The position numbers were made by a program, and so were the translations under genes. The notes beneath the pieces were generated by a model. That model was not told where the DNA came from and did no database searches. It saw only the letters and a list, made by a program, of their open reading frames with translations. Below, one piece after another: positions 34,690-45,880 of a stretch of DNA of 64,000 nt. Positions within the stretch are counted from its first letter, which is position 1. Each line of letters opens with the position of its first letter. This DNA comes from Tillandsia leiboldiana (taxonomy: Eukaryota; Streptophyta; Magnoliopsida; Poales; Bromeliaceae), in the NCBI GenBank assembly GCA_029204045.2, contig CM055062.1:4820648-4884647 (forward strand), given 5' to 3'.

Positions 34690-35287
34690 ATGGTGTTTGC
34701 GTGGATTCTAGTGTTCATCGCAGCTTTGGTCGGAACACGAGCATCAATTAAAAAAGAGCAAGATAGAGCAACTCAGGAAGAGACAAAGAGTGTTCTTCAG
34801 GATGATTCAGAATCAGAGGAAGAGGATTGGGACAAAATCTGTCAAGAAATACAACAGGTTGTGGATGAAGAAGATAGGTTTTATTTAAAGAACAAAAAAA
34901 CTGATGAAGTCTTGCTCAACAACCAAGCAGTACACTAGGTGAAAGAATTCAAGGGACAGTGGAATTCAGATTAATGAACCCCTCGCCAGAGCGCACTCTC
35001 TGCCTAGAGAATCCCAATGGATTGAAGGTAGAAATGCACCATCTACATCATCACTACCTCCTTCGACCTCTGAGAAAGACACAACAGAGAATGATCCAGC
35101 TATATTCTCCATCCAACAAGAACAGAGGAGATTGTCCGTCGAACAAGAAAAAATGTCAATTGATATACAGTGTATCACTTCTGAACAACGACAGATAAAA
35201 AGAAAATGTTCAAGAATCTCACGACTGCTCAAGGGAATTTTACATAAATTAGACTGTACCAGTTCGGATATGTCAGATGTGGAATGA
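34690..35287 (+). pseudogene. Sirevirus env-position ORF (function unknown), one frame break
   Basis: The first part (34690-34938) opens with a hydrophobic stretch (MVFAWILVFIAALVG), like a signal or membrane segment, followed by acidic sequence (ESEEEDWDKICQEIQQVVDE). It ends at TAG 34936. A second open block in another frame, 34943-35287, has NAPSTSSLPPSTSEKDTTEN and a basic/acidic helical part (QQEQRRLSVEQEKMSIDIQC) likely to form a coiled coil. Together they occupy the place where Sireviruses carry an env-like gene. No cleavage site or second membrane segment is visible, so an envelope role is not supported here. Confidence 0.6.
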
Positions 35288-35401
35288 ACTTTTATTTTAA
35301 TGTTCTAATTATTTTTTTTGTTTTGCAGGTTTCAGTCTTAGTTCTCATTATCTTTGAACTTTTAACTCCCTTTAATTTGTATAATTTTTGGCTAACTTCT
35401 G

Positions 35402-35750
35402 TGACAAAAAGGGGGAGAGAGATATGAACATTTGGAACATGTTTGGAACATATTTGTGAGAACTTTGGACACTTCAAACTTGGAAGGTAAGTATGACAAC
35501 AACTTTGGTTTCATATTGTGAATGAATGCATGCCTCGACTAACTATTTGACTAACTATTTGGGCATGTACTTCTATGACAAAAAGGGGGAGAGAGATATG
35601 AACATTTGGAACATGTTTGGAACATATTTGTGAGAACTTTGAACACTTCAAACTTGGAAGGTAAGTATGACAACAACTTTGGTTTCATATTGTGAATGAA
35701 CGCATGCCTCGACTAACTATTTGACTAACTATTTGGGCATGTAATATTAC
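35402..35750 (+). repeat. 176-bp tandem duplication carrying polypurine-tract copies
   Basis: GACAAAAAGGGGGAGAGAGA begins at 35402 and again at 35578. The copies are almost identical over the full 176 bp and each starts with a motif like the true polypurine tract at 36114-36128. Multiple polypurine motifs before the 3' LTR are a known Sirevirus feature. Confidence 0.9.
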
Positions 35751-36113
35751 TAATAAGTTGTTTGATGACTAACATACTTATGACATTTGGAATTTATTGT
35801 TTAGAATATATGTCTATCTCTGATTGGTATTCTAATACATATCTTCTTGTATAAATGTCATGATGAGTATAAACTCCATCTCTTTGTTTGATTTTTTTAT
35901 TGTTAAATTCTTGAGGTATCTAACGATTTCTTTTGTCAAGAATTACTTCTTTTTGCAGAGAGTATAAACGTCTAAGTCTAGAGTTTGTTGTAGGAGTTTG
36001 TCTCATGTACTCATTTTATTTGGATCTCTATTGTAAATTTTTGTTGTATGGTGATAGCAACAAAAATATCTTTTTGAATTTTCTTTAGTGGATTTTTGTT
36101 TTGTCACGAAACC

Positions 36114-36128
36114 GCCAAAGGGGGAGAT
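36114..36128 (+). other. Polypurine tract of the Sirevirus
   Basis: GCCAAAGGGGGAGAT directly abuts the TG of the 3' LTR. Confidence 0.9.
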
Positions 36129-37425
36129 TGTCAAGGAATTTGTTTTGGCGTATTTCGTGAAAGTGTTTAAGTCTTGAAAATTGAAGATGAAGATGTTTGG
36201 ATCATATACCTCAATCTCAAGAAAGAAGAATTCAAAAGGATTAGGTATGTTTAATTAAATAACTTTGGTGATCCAAATACTTATTGTAGTATAGAAACAC
36301 TTGGATGGATTTTTAATCGCATAAAAATCAAGAAACTGGACTGTTATATGTTCAGGATCCGGATCGAGGTACTTCAGTCCGGACCCCGAACGTAGGTAGG
36401 TTCATGCGCAAATCCAGACCGAAACACCCTTGGTTCAGTCCGGACCCCGAACGTGGATTTTGCAGAAATCGCATGAATAGTCCGGACCGTGGTTACTTCA
36501 GTCCGGACCCCAAACACTGTTTTTTAGGAATTCTCTGAAAAACAACGACAGTCCGGATCAAGCCAAATCCAGTCCGGACCGTCGTGCGGGAAAAAGTTTG
36601 TTACAGTCAGTTTTTTATTCTTATCCACTTCCAATGGTTTCTAACCTATAAGTAAACCCTAATTTCATCTTTTAGGGTAATCCAAAATAAGTTTTGTATT
36701 CCGTAAATGAACGAGAAAAATTAACGGAGAAAAATTTATAAATCCACATATAGAGAAGAAAGAAAATAACTAGATTTATTCTATGTTTTTTTATCTATAT
36801 TGATTAATTTGATTCTAGGTTTTCAAACTCAGATTTTGAGTAGAATCAAATTAATGAATACTTAGATGGTATTTCCGATCTATCTTTGATCTAAGTATTC
36901 GGCGGATTATCACCACCAACAAAACAACGATTTTTCTAAAAATTGGCGCGTGGATTCGCGTGGCCTTGTGGATTCAAGGTGTTACCGCTCTCGTGGATTC
37001 GAAGCGAGGTACGTTCGTGTGATCGAGGCGTACTACTTGGTGGAGACCGTGGATTCGGTTAGACGTCGTAGACTCGACGTTGGACGCCGTGGATTCGGCG
37101 TTGGACGCAAATCGTGGATTCGAGGCGCGTTGCGGAGCGAGCGGAGAAGATCAACTCGGAGAGTATGGAAAAAGGTTGAGTCGTGTGTGAGTACGGTATA
37201 TCACCTTTGTACGTGTTTAATCCTAGTTGATTTCACCGTGTGATCGGTCTCGTGGTTTTTTACTCCTGGTTTTGGAGTTTTTTCACGTAAAATCTTGCAT
37301 GTTATTTTTATTTCCGCATTGGGTTTTATTACGCAAAAATTTTTGAGTGTTTATTGTTTACACCTATTCACCCCCCTCTAGGTGTTTTTTCCCCTATTTA
37401 GATCCATATTAATTATAACCCAACA
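36129..37425 (+). repeat. 3' LTR of the Sirevirus
   Basis: Colinear with the 5' LTR (TGTCAAGGAATTTG to ATAACCCAACA). Differences are scattered single bases; one TCCGGA of the 5' copy is lost (ATCCAGACCGAAAC here). The 97-codon ORF at 36950-37243 is a reading of the GTGGATTC repeat region. Confidence 0.9.
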
Positions 37426-39150
37426 CGGAGGAGATTCTAGGCACCCGAAAATATGCGTTTGATGCTAGGAACATGTTAATTTTTTTGTTCTGATGGTTCT
37501 TTTCACTCATTCATTCCTCTATAAAATAGCTCCCATTCGTTCTAATAATACATGAGAAATAACCCACTAAATTGCTCAAATAGCGTGTTTCACGCCGAAA
37601 CGACGATAAACTAGCAATTTTATCGATTTATGATTAGCTCGTAACTCAAATTTAGCTTAACAAAAGTCACCGAATCTCGAACTTAAAGTACAAAGATCAC
37701 ATGCACGCTGCCCAAGGTAGCCCACGTGGCTATAATTGCATCTAAACCTCTAAGCTTTCAAGAATTTACATAAAAACATACATCATAAAATGTTTTGGCT
37801 TGATACTTTAATCTGAAGACTTTCGGATTAATCCGATGGCACTGGAAGACAGATCTCAACACGTTGAGTCCCGTGCTCACTGTCCGAGGGTTGCCCGGAG
37901 TCCGAGGAAGTCCTAAGAGTAACCTACATCAACAATCAAGAGCACTTAATACAAGATGATTATTTGCTGCTCATTACTGTGCAATCTGAGGTGAGCATCA
38001 TGCTCAGGGAGGGCTCACCTTATTGTGGTCGGAGAGTCGCCGAAAAGCTGGCCGGAGCAACCTCGGCCAAATGTAATTCATTAAGAACTCGGACTGGCCG
38101 AACTTGTAAGATCTCGGGCTCAGGTGGATGGCTAGGGCAAGCAGCAGCAAAAGGGGATCTCGAGTTGAAAGGAGTTGGAGGCACCAAAACTCCACCACCT
38201 CATCCCCAAACCCTCGTGCGACCTTCCTCATCACCAGATGGGGACCCCCGTGTAACACCGCCGTCTAATAGAGGTAAGCCAAACTTTCTCTTCTTGATTT
38301 TTCTTGGCTCCTGGGACACCAATTCTATTCCTCACCCTCTGTGGATTCCTCATGTGCAGCCCTATAAGTAAATAAAACACTTAAACTCCGAACTCATAAG
38401 CAATACCCTGCGCTTTGACTTAAATTACAAGTCATCCTAGGGCTTAATCCTAACCAATCCTAGATACCGTATACATATGCTCTGATATCATATATAATGA
38501 TCCAGCCTACTAGTAATAATAATTTGTTGGACCCAAACCACCCGCCCAAAATGTTTAAGCTAAATTATTATTACTAGTATCCATGTCTCTTATATATTCA
38601 ATTACAACCACATTCTCATCCGATGTGAGACTATTGGGGTGTTACAGACTTCCCCCGTTTAGGTCTGACGTACTCGTCAGTCCAAGCGCACATATAGCCC
38701 AAGATCACCAGACGATGTGAGATTTGTCTTACTAGTCTTGTCATTCAGACCATGTCTCAGCCGAAACTCGTCACACACTTATGGCTGGTGATTGACTCTA
38801 ATACCATATAAATTGTCATGCCCAGCAATTTAAAAAGTGGTCTAATTTTTTTTAAAAAAAATCAGAATTAACACGTAACCCCAGGACGTTGGCAGATCCG
38901 CCACACGTATAAAATTTTTTCGATCTAAACGGACAGAGTTTCTGTTATACACGCACGACTAGATAATGTACAATAATATAATCAATTGCAATCTGAGTTT
39001 ACTAAATATAATATTAAACATCTAGCAATAATTATTCAACATAATCCAACACCAAATAAGATAACCAAACATCATAATAATAATCTCGACAATTAGAAAC
39101 TAAATCAGCACAACATAAGTCATAAACAAAACTATAAATCTCTAGGATTT
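37426..39150 (-). mobile_element. Decayed antisense Gypsy-type LTR retroelement remnants
   Basis: 37560-38260 shares, in order, the blocks CGCCGAAACGACGATAA, GATCACATGCACGCTGCCC, GAGCATCATGCTCAGG and GGGCTCACCT with the LTR at 49500-50050, with heavy divergence. 38400-38480 matches the primer-site side (CAAGTCATCCTAGGGCTTAATC). At 38814 a further LTR start TGTCATGCCCAGCAATTT follows CTAATACCAT, a mutated antisense primer binding site. The orientation is that of the element at 47602-55492. All frames are closed. Confidence 0.65.
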
Positions 39151-40441
39151 TTAAATCAAATTATTTCTGATTCTATATTATCATGTTTGGTTTAATACAG
39201 AAATGTAATGTTGAATTACAGTGTATATAGAATTAATATCTTTGGTTTATTTTATAAAATTCAGTAATCCATACAATAAGGTGCAGTCTATTCTAAAATT
39301 ACCCTTGTGGTCAAATTTAATATTTTTTTTTTACTAAACTGTAACTTTAAAATAATTTGCACTTGAATTTAAAATTTAAAATTTAAAATCAAAATAAAAA
39401 TATAAAATATAAAATTTTAATTTAAAATATAAATTTAAAATTTTAAAATTAAAGTATAAGTATAAATTTAAAATATAAAATTTAAAATATAAATTTAAAA
39501 TTCTAAATTTAAAATCAAAATTTCAAATTTCAAATTAAAAATTAAAAATTTTAAAATTTAAAATCTAAATTAAAAATTAAAAATTAAAAATTTAAAGTTT
39601 AAAATCAAAATTTAAAATTTTAAAATTTAAAATTTGATAATTCAAAATTTTAAATTAAAATTTTTAAAATAATGTATTGAAAGGATTTGAGATGGTTGGA
39701 GGAATAAACTTATAATTTTACATATATGTAAGATAACCAGACATCAGTAATACGAAATACTCACTCGCTACTCAGTAATATTTTCGAAATAATTATAAAC
39801 GATTTATAATGCTACGTTACTAACTAAATTATAGACTATATAAACCAAACGTAAAAATTTTGACAGAATTACCTGTAATCCTGACAAGATAATCCGAACC
39901 AAATTAAACATGCCTTAGGATTATCTAGCAGTATTTATAATTAATTAGTTAACTAAATACCCTAAATTTAATTAATATTTAATATTACTTAATTAGATAA
40001 AGTATTATTATTTTAAAATTTTAATTATTTTTATTTTTACTATTCTAATCTAACTATCTAAATACTTTTTTTTCTTATTTTCAAAAATAACTCAATTTTT
40101 ATTTAAATATAAAATTAATTTTATTTCTACTTATTTTAAAAAAATAAATAATTCTTGTTTATTGTAGAATCAATCGATACCATAAAGTACATGATCTTTC
40201 AAGTAAATTGCAACAACTTTAAATTTTGGTGTCTTTATAGAATTTATTCAAAAACTTCAAATTATAGACACTGGTTTTTCATTAATGTCTTGGATTTGAT
40301 TCCTAGATCACTTAAGCTTTAAATATTTTACTTTCTTTACTCCTATTTTTAAATTTTTTTATAAAAAATAATTTTAAAAATATTTTTTGGTAATTAATAA
40401 TGCTTAAAAGTGTATCAAAATAATTTACCGTTATATTTGAA
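39151..40441. other. AT-rich intergenic DNA with an (AAATTT)-like low-complexity block
   Basis: 39360-39670 is built of permutations of AAATTTAAAATTT. Flanking phrases TCATGTTTGGTTTAATAC (39181) and CCAAATTAAACATG (39899) are near-inverted and may be the ends of a MITE of about 730 bp, but no target duplication was confirmed. No gene. Confidence 0.4.
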
Positions 40442-40599
40442 AGGGTAACGCTATATGTACACCCCCAAAGGGGGTGTACATCTTACACCCACCCATCTAA
40501 GGGTGGGGGGTCACTTCACAAATTGTGAAGTGACCCCTCACCACACCCCAGGGTGTGCGATGTACACCCCCAAATGGGGTGTACAAGTAGCATTTTCCT
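40442..40599. mobile_element. Foldback MITE, family A
   Basis: The ends (AACGCTATATGTACACCCCC and the reverse complement of GGGGTGTACAAGTAGCATTT) match the copy at 6039. The internal hairpins are well kept: GTACACCCC/GGGGTGTAC, ACCC-ATCTAA-GGGT, and a central GGTCACTTCACAA/TTGTGAAGTGACC perfect palindrome. Confidence 0.82.
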
Positions 40600-41141
40600 A
40601 TTTGAAAATATCCGCAGAAGCTTGGTAAATAAAGAGTCAAAATATCGGCAGAAGCTTGGTGAGTCACATCCTGACGCTTATATTTTTTGCGTCAGCAAAA
40701 TATATTTTAACTTTTTAAAATATCAAGATCTATAAATCATATAAGTTATCTAAGAATTATTTAATCGATATTAAACTTTTCTAATATCGTTATAACTAAA
40801 AAATTTGAATTTTAGCTATTTTAGAAATCTTGACATTCATAATTTCATGGAAAAAAATATTTTACCAACGAAATTATTTATGTTATCTTATTTTTTTAAA
40901 AAAATTTGTAGGCCGATATAATATTTCATTCTAAACGTTTGAACATACTCTTTATCTATCAAATATATATATTTTTAATGTAAATCAAGTAGATATGTCG
41001 AACAAGATATTCACGCATCCAGACATAACATGAAAATGCCGGCCGGGAGATTAGAAGTAACAGTGCAATTTATCCCTCAATAAATTAGTTTGTTACAAAA
41101 AGATGATTTTTTAAAGTGTCAATATTTATTATATAAAAAAT
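40600..41141. other. AT-rich intergenic spacer, no gene seen
   Basis: Nothing recognised besides a short direct repeat (GCAGAAGCTTGGT at about 40613 and 40650). Confidence 0.5.
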
Positions 41142-41307
41142 GAAAAATAGTACACCTCAAATGCGGTGTACATCGTACACTCTATTCATTCCAGGATAGG
41201 ATGAACTTTACTAATCATTTTGAAGTGATTAGTGAATTATATCCTACCCTAAAATGAGTGAGATGTATATCGTACGTTCAAAGTGGGTATATGAATAGTA
41301 TTGCTTA
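41142..41307. mobile_element. Foldback MITE, family A, diverged
   Basis: Ends GAAAAATAGTACACCTCAAA and ATGAATAGTATTGCTTA. The central palindrome is ACTAATCA/TGATTAGT. The inner arms CATTCCAGGATAGGATG and CCTACCCTAAAATGAGTG pair across the centre. Confidence 0.7.
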
Positions 41308-41640
41308 TAAAAAACTCGCTAGTGAAAAATATTATTATTATAATAAATGTTATTATCTATATTACTGTTGCTAATAAAATTTTCTATATAAGTGTTATTA
41401 TGTATATAATAATTGCTATGCGACAATTGGCTAATATTTAATTAATGATTTAAATTGGCATGCATTTATTAAAATTTGTGTGGAAAATATAAAATTTTTA
41501 AAATTTTAATGAAAATTAAATGAGAGAGTTCAAATAATTCGGATGCATTTAATCCGCAGTTTTCAAAAAATGCACAAGTTCCACAGAGTGTTCTTAAGTG
41601 CTATGGATATAGATATTTATTATTATTATTATTATTATCA
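41308..41640. other. AT-rich upstream DNA of the PP2C gene
   Basis: No gene; a short (TTA)n run at 41619-41638. Confidence 0.5.
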
Positions 41641-41670
41641 TCTTACATTAACTGTGGTGCATGGAGGGGC

Positions 41671-41756
41671 ACGCGTGCACCCGGTGCATACGACAGTTTT
41701 TGTTCAGAGAGCATGACGCGTAACCTGGTACACGTGTCAGAAACTCGACACGTCGC
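41671..41756 (+). promoter_or_regulatory. ABRE-like promoter elements of the PP2C gene
   Basis: CACGTG at 41731-41736 is a G-box/ABRE core, and GACACGTCGCC at about 41747 holds a second ACGT core. ACGCGTGC at 41671 resembles the CE3 coupling element. They lie 165-250 bp upstream of the TATA-like box, a usual distance for ABA-responsive promoters. Confidence 0.55.
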
Positions 41757-41920
41757 CGTCTGTCCCGGGCAGCTCGGGCAGGACTAGGCCCCTGCCCGAG
41801 CAGCTCCCACGAGAACAACGCCCATTTTAATTTCAAAAAAAAAAAAAAAGTTTTTTTTAAAAAAAATCCCCAAAATTTATTTATTTATTTATTTTTTTTT
41901 TTGCTTTCCCCTTCATCTCC

Positions 41921-41928
41921 TATAAAAA
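41921..41928 (+). promoter_or_regulatory. TATA box of the PP2C gene
   Basis: TATAAAAA at 41921 follows a C/T-rich stretch and predicts transcription starting near 41950. This makes the ATG at 41951 an unlikely initiator and favours the in-frame ATG at 42080. Confidence 0.55.
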
Positions 41929-42079
41929 AAATAAAAAAACGCCTCTTGGAATGGACCTCTCCAACTCCTGGGGTTACTGCTCTCAACCCCACCCTCCAAG
42001 TAACCTGATCGAGGAGGATGGACGGCGGAGATGCGACGCTGCGGGGGAGGTCGCCACGTGGGCCGGCGCCGCGCCGTTG

Positions 42080-42342
42080 ATGGCGGACGGCTTGGGTGAC
42101 GACGCTTCCGCGAAATGCCGCGAGAACCGCCGCCGCAGGATCGAGATGCGGAGATTCGCCACCGTGGCCGCCGCCGGCGAGGACAACCCCCGCAAGCGCG
42201 GCGATCCCGACGATCCCGACGTGCCCGACCCCGACCCCGACAAGCGGATCCGCACGGAGCCCGCCGATTCTCCTCCGCCTCCGCCTCCTCCTCCGGCGCC
42301 GGCGCCGGCGCCGGCGATGATTTCATCTTCGTCTTCGTCTTT

Positions 42343-42378
<36 letters not shown>

Positions 42379-44048
42379 CCTGGGCGTGGTATCGTTGCCC
42401 TCGTCGTCGTCGTCGTCGTTGGTGGGCCCGACGATCGCTGCGCCGCCTCTGGCCTCCGGATCGGGTTCGGCGAATTTGGCGGATCCGCCGGTGGCGTTCG
42501 GATCGGTTTCGGTGGCGGGTCGGTCGCGGGAGATGGAGGATGCGGTGTCGGTCCGGCCCGGCTTCTTCCTCTTCCCGGACGGCTCTCCGCTCCACTTCTT
42601 CGCCGTGTTCGACGGCCACGGCGGCGCCCACGTATATTTCTCTCCTCTCCTTCATTTCATTTTATTTCGAGGAGTTTGTGGTAAAAATATGATGGAATGA
42701 ACGATTAAACGATGGTATCAAATTTTTGAACATTTTACGTACGATGTTCCTGTCGCTAGGCCATAAAAAAATCCGCAGAACGGATTACTTTTATCTTTTC
42801 AATTAATTCTCTTTCCTATCCTTTTTTTTTTTTTTTTTTTGTTTTTTTGTTTTTAAAATTTTATAATGATAAATGATGTACGCAGGTGTCCGCACTCTGC
42901 AAGGATCGGATGCACGTGCTACTAGCCGAGGAGCTCGCCGCTGCGACTGTGACTGCGACTGCATCAGCAGCAGTTGCAGCGGCAGCGTCGTCGGCGTCGT
43001 CGTCGTCGTCGGCAGCGGCGGCGGCCAATTCGGAGCAGGACGCGCAGATGACAGAGGCGATCCGGCGGTGCTTCGGGCGCATGGACGAGCTGGCGATGAC
43101 CGCCTGCGCCTGCGGCCGCGTCGGGTCGCCGCCGTGCCAGTGCGAGCGATCCGGCATCAAATCGGACATCGTCGGGTCCACCGCCGTCGTCGCTCTCGTC
43201 TCCCATAACCGCCTCCTCGTGGCCAACTGCGGTGACTCCCGCGCCGTCCTCAGCCGCGGCGGACGCGCCGTCCCTCTCTCCGTCGACCACAAGGTAAAAT
43301 CACCAATTATTATTATAACGAATTAATCACCCTAACTACCTAATAATTACTTCAAATTAGTTACCAAATCATCATCCAAATGCAGTGGCACTTATTATTC
43401 TTACCAAAAAAAAAAAAAAAAAAAAAAAAAAACATGCAGTGGCATTTTCCGTAAATTGCGGCAACTCGGGTAGCGCTTTCCCACCGCTGCCCCTCAGCGA
43501 AGGACCACACCCGCCCCAACGGCGCTCGCATCGCGCCACGTGGTGCGACGCGTAGGGAGCAGGACGAAGAGATTCTGTTACGTAAGAGTTCGCCCCGTTC
43601 GAATGGGACACGTGTCACCCTCCCCTCGAAAGTCATAAAAGGAGAATGGGACACGTGTAATCCATAAGGGACGCGTGGCGCGACGCCGTTGGTGGACGAC
43701 TGCGTCCCTGTCCCCGTCGAGTCCTAGGAGAACGATGGGGGAACAAAAGTGGTCTCACCCCATTCAACTCGCGTTTTATTGCCTTATTATTATTATTATT
43801 AAAAAATTATCAATATATTTTTTTAAGTTCCTTGCTAATATATATATATATATATATGCTTATGCTTATGCTTATGTTTACGTTGCGCTTAAGCACAAGC
43901 GTTGTTAAAAAGATAACAACGTGGGGGTGAAAATGGTTACAGCCGGATCGGCCGGACGAGTTGGCGAGGATCGAGGCGGCGGGCGGGCGGGTGATATATG
44001 TGAACGGGGCTCGCGTTCATGGGATTCTCGCGATGTCGCGCGCGTTAG
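42080..44048 (+). CDS. Clade A protein phosphatase 2C (ABA signalling), three exons visible, C-terminus not found
   Basis: Exons 42080-42631, 42886-43293 and 43943-44048 are joined by GT-AG introns in one frame (1066 nt here). The start at 42080 (MADGLGDDASAKCRE) is preferred over the in-frame ATG at 41951. CRENRRRRIEMRRFA is typical of clade A PP2Cs, the co-receptor phosphatases that hold SnRK2 kinases inactive until ABA-bound PYR/PYL blocks them. Catalytic-domain motifs seen are SREMEDAVSVRPGF, FFAVFDGHGGAH (metal-binding Asp and Gly), IKSDIVGSTAVVAL, LLVANCGDSRAVLSRGG, VDHKPDRPDELARIEAAGG and VHGILAMSRALG. The next exon should supply GDRYLKP and SDGLWD; it is absent up to the window end. 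Poly-Ser (TCG/TCT repeats) and Ala/Ser runs at the N-terminus and in exon 2 are unusually long. GC content of the exons is far above the surroundings. Confidence 0.85.
43294..43942 (+). promoter_or_regulatory. PP2C intron 2 with a GC-rich G-box/ABRE cluster
   Basis: The middle of the intron (about 43436-43740) is GC-rich, unlike the AT-rich ends. It contains perfect CACGTG at 43537, 43609 and 43652, in contexts GCCACGTGGTGC, GGACACGTGTCACC and GGACACGTGTAATC. ACGCGTGGC, a CE3-like element, is at 43671. Three G-boxes within 121 bp suggest an intronic ABA-responsive enhancer. A poly-A run (43408-43431) and a short TTATGC repeat near 43858-43876 are also present. Confidence 0.55.
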
Positions 44049-44411
44049 GTACGCGTATTATATATTTTCCACCGCATGCATTCGGAGCTTTTTTTATGCT
44101 TTATATTGTTTACTGCAGTTAATTAATTGAGTGCCTGTAAATTGAACCTTTAGAGAGTTTTTCGCAATCGTGGTTGTTGTAGTAGGACAGGAAGTAGTTG
44201 TTGTTCTCATTAGGAATTGATTGAGTGGCTTAATCCACTGATATATGTGGCATTCATCCTACGGATGAGTGCTGAAGAAGTCAAACTGAGGGCTTCCACT
44301 CGGGAAGTTGGGATTGGCGAGAGATCGTACATTTTTTTTTTTCTTTTTTTTTTTTTTTACGCTTTTATTCTTCTAGGTGAATCTATTATTTATCATTTGG
44401 TTAGTGCAAAA

Positions 44412-44560
44412 TTATTGATATCACAATGGTAAGGCACCCGAGTGGGGCGTAGGAGGTTCTGTGTTTGAGTCTAAAATTGGAGCACTCTCGGTTGGGTAAT
44501 ATAAAATAATTATAAGAAAAAAAGTATCCTAATCCCAGTACAAGCTCTCAATTAAGGGAG
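44412..44560 (+). repeat. tRNA-derived SINE-like sequence
   Basis: ATCACAATGGTAAGGCACCC has an A-box-like start, and GGTTCTGTGTTTGAGTCT about 30 bp later fits a B-box. An A-rich tail region follows. No cloverleaf is complete. Confidence 0.45.
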
Positions 44561-45770
44561 TCATTTTAGTAATTCACGGTCCCTTGCTTCAAGCTCCTTT
44601 ATTTTTTATTTTTTTGTTCCTCGTACCGCTGCGAGGGCAATTGGTATCACCTGGGAATCAATTGTGTACAACTCGGCGGTTTGTAATTTTCCAGTCATAG
44701 TGCTTATAAATCAAATTATTTGGTCTCGGCTTTAGGCTCCGGTACTCTTTCTCTCCGATCCAAACTTTCCAACATATGATAACATATTGGGCGTCGTAAA
44801 CTGTAATCTTTGCTTCCCTTGTTCAGTTGTTCTTCTAGTTACATCTCAAACAAGTCAAAGATCCTCAGCATGCTTTCATCCAGATACTGGCCTTATAGGA
44901 TTAAGTTATTAATTACTCTAATGGGGATATCTTTTTCCTGTTTTACAAGCGATTCTCGTTTACCCCAGAAGAATCATGCTCATCGGTTTTTCCATCCTTT
45001 GCCTCAATACCAAAGCAGTTTGGACGCGATTCTCGTTATTCGTATTGAGTTAAGTGAAATGTCTAATCCTGAAGTGAATCAGATGATCGAGTAGCAAAGT
45101 GCCATGTACCAAGTAGTTCCACCCTGTAAAAATGATGGAATTCTACTTGGATATGTAAGGATTTGTGTTCCGTTATAGGTAACTTAGGCTTAATCATCTA
45201 TCAACAAGTGGTGTTGGTATGTTGCACAAAGACTTTATAGGCTGCGTTAGGTCTGTTTAGCTCAGATGAAGAGTGTACTAACAAAATAAAAACCGATGAT
45301 CACTTATTTTATTTGCATTACGATTTGTAGTCGTCTTCGCCCCTCATGCCAAAAAATAATTCTCTTTCCATTTAAAGACCGACGAATGGTTGAAGTTGAG
45401 CTTTCAAACTAATTTTGTAACTGCACCCTTTATCTGAGCTGACCGTGCTTGGATCCTTTCATTTATCCAGTTTCTAATGAGTTCGATCTTGAAAAATTGG
45501 CGATCTTGTTTCTGTAAGTCATATTTCGTGTTTACGCATGCACTTAAGTTGCAGCATCATGATTTAAATTTGTTAGTGGCTGTATTAGTAAAGGTTGCAA
45601 GCGCCAATATGGTGATGGGCAATATATAGTTTTATATGGAGCTGGATTACCTTTACTTTCCATATGGAACATTGGATCCATTTTAGCTTTTGCTGAAGGC
45701 GCATAGTGTATAGTTCAGGAATTAGATTTATTACTGTAACAACTTATTCTCGTATCTAGTTAGCTAACTG

Positions 45771-45880
45771 ACAGTCCTTAGCGCAAGTGGCAGAGCGTTT
45801 GATAGTTGGTATACCAGGTTTCAAATTCGAAGTCTAATTGTTTTACATTTTCAACTAAATTTATTTCTTAAAAAAAATTG
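45771..45880 (+). repeat. tRNA-derived SINE-like sequence
   Basis: TTAGCGCAAGTGGCAGAGCG matches an RNA polymerase III A-box (TRGCNNAGYGG-like), and GGTTTCAAATTCGAAGTC fits a B-box about 35 bp later. The arms do not pair into a tRNA and no anticodon loop is credible, so a SINE head is the likely reading. Confidence 0.55.

Larger units (their letters stand above)
23124..37425 (+). mobile_element. Sirevirus-type Copia retrotransposon, nearly full length, split by a nested insertion
   Basis: The 5' LTR is 23124-24419 and the 3' LTR 36129-37425 (about 1.3 kb each, colinear, few differences). Immediately after the 5' LTR comes TGGTACCAGAG (24422-24432), a primer binding site for initiator tRNA-Met. 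The 3' LTR is preceded by GCCAAAGGGGGAGAT. Order of domains is gag, protease, integrase, RT, RNase H, as in Copia. Sirevirus traits are a long Gag with coiled coil and two knuckles, about 3 kb between pol and the 3' LTR with an extra ORF, several AAAGGGGGAGA copies, and CACCCCCCTCTAGGTG near the LTR end. Flanking pentamers CGAAG and CGGAG match at four of five positions. Without the nested 3.55-kb insertion it would be about 10.75 kb. Confidence 0.9.

Noticed and set aside
36950..37243. 97-codon ORF in the 3' LTR
   Set aside because: The equivalent 5' LTR frame is broken; it is a reading of GTGGATTC repeats.
41951..42079. PP2C start at ATG 41951
   Set aside because: It lies about 30 bp after the TATA box, where transcription should start. 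The in-frame ATG at 42080 begins family-like sequence. Kept as an alternative only.
42096..42684. Alternative ORFs overlapping PP2C exon 1 in other frames and on the minus strand
   Set aside because: Frame shadows of GC-rich, triplet-repeat coding sequence; only one frame carries PP2C motifs and splices correctly.
45781..45850. Functional tRNA gene
   Set aside because: A- and B-boxes are present, but acceptor, D and anticodon stems do not form.
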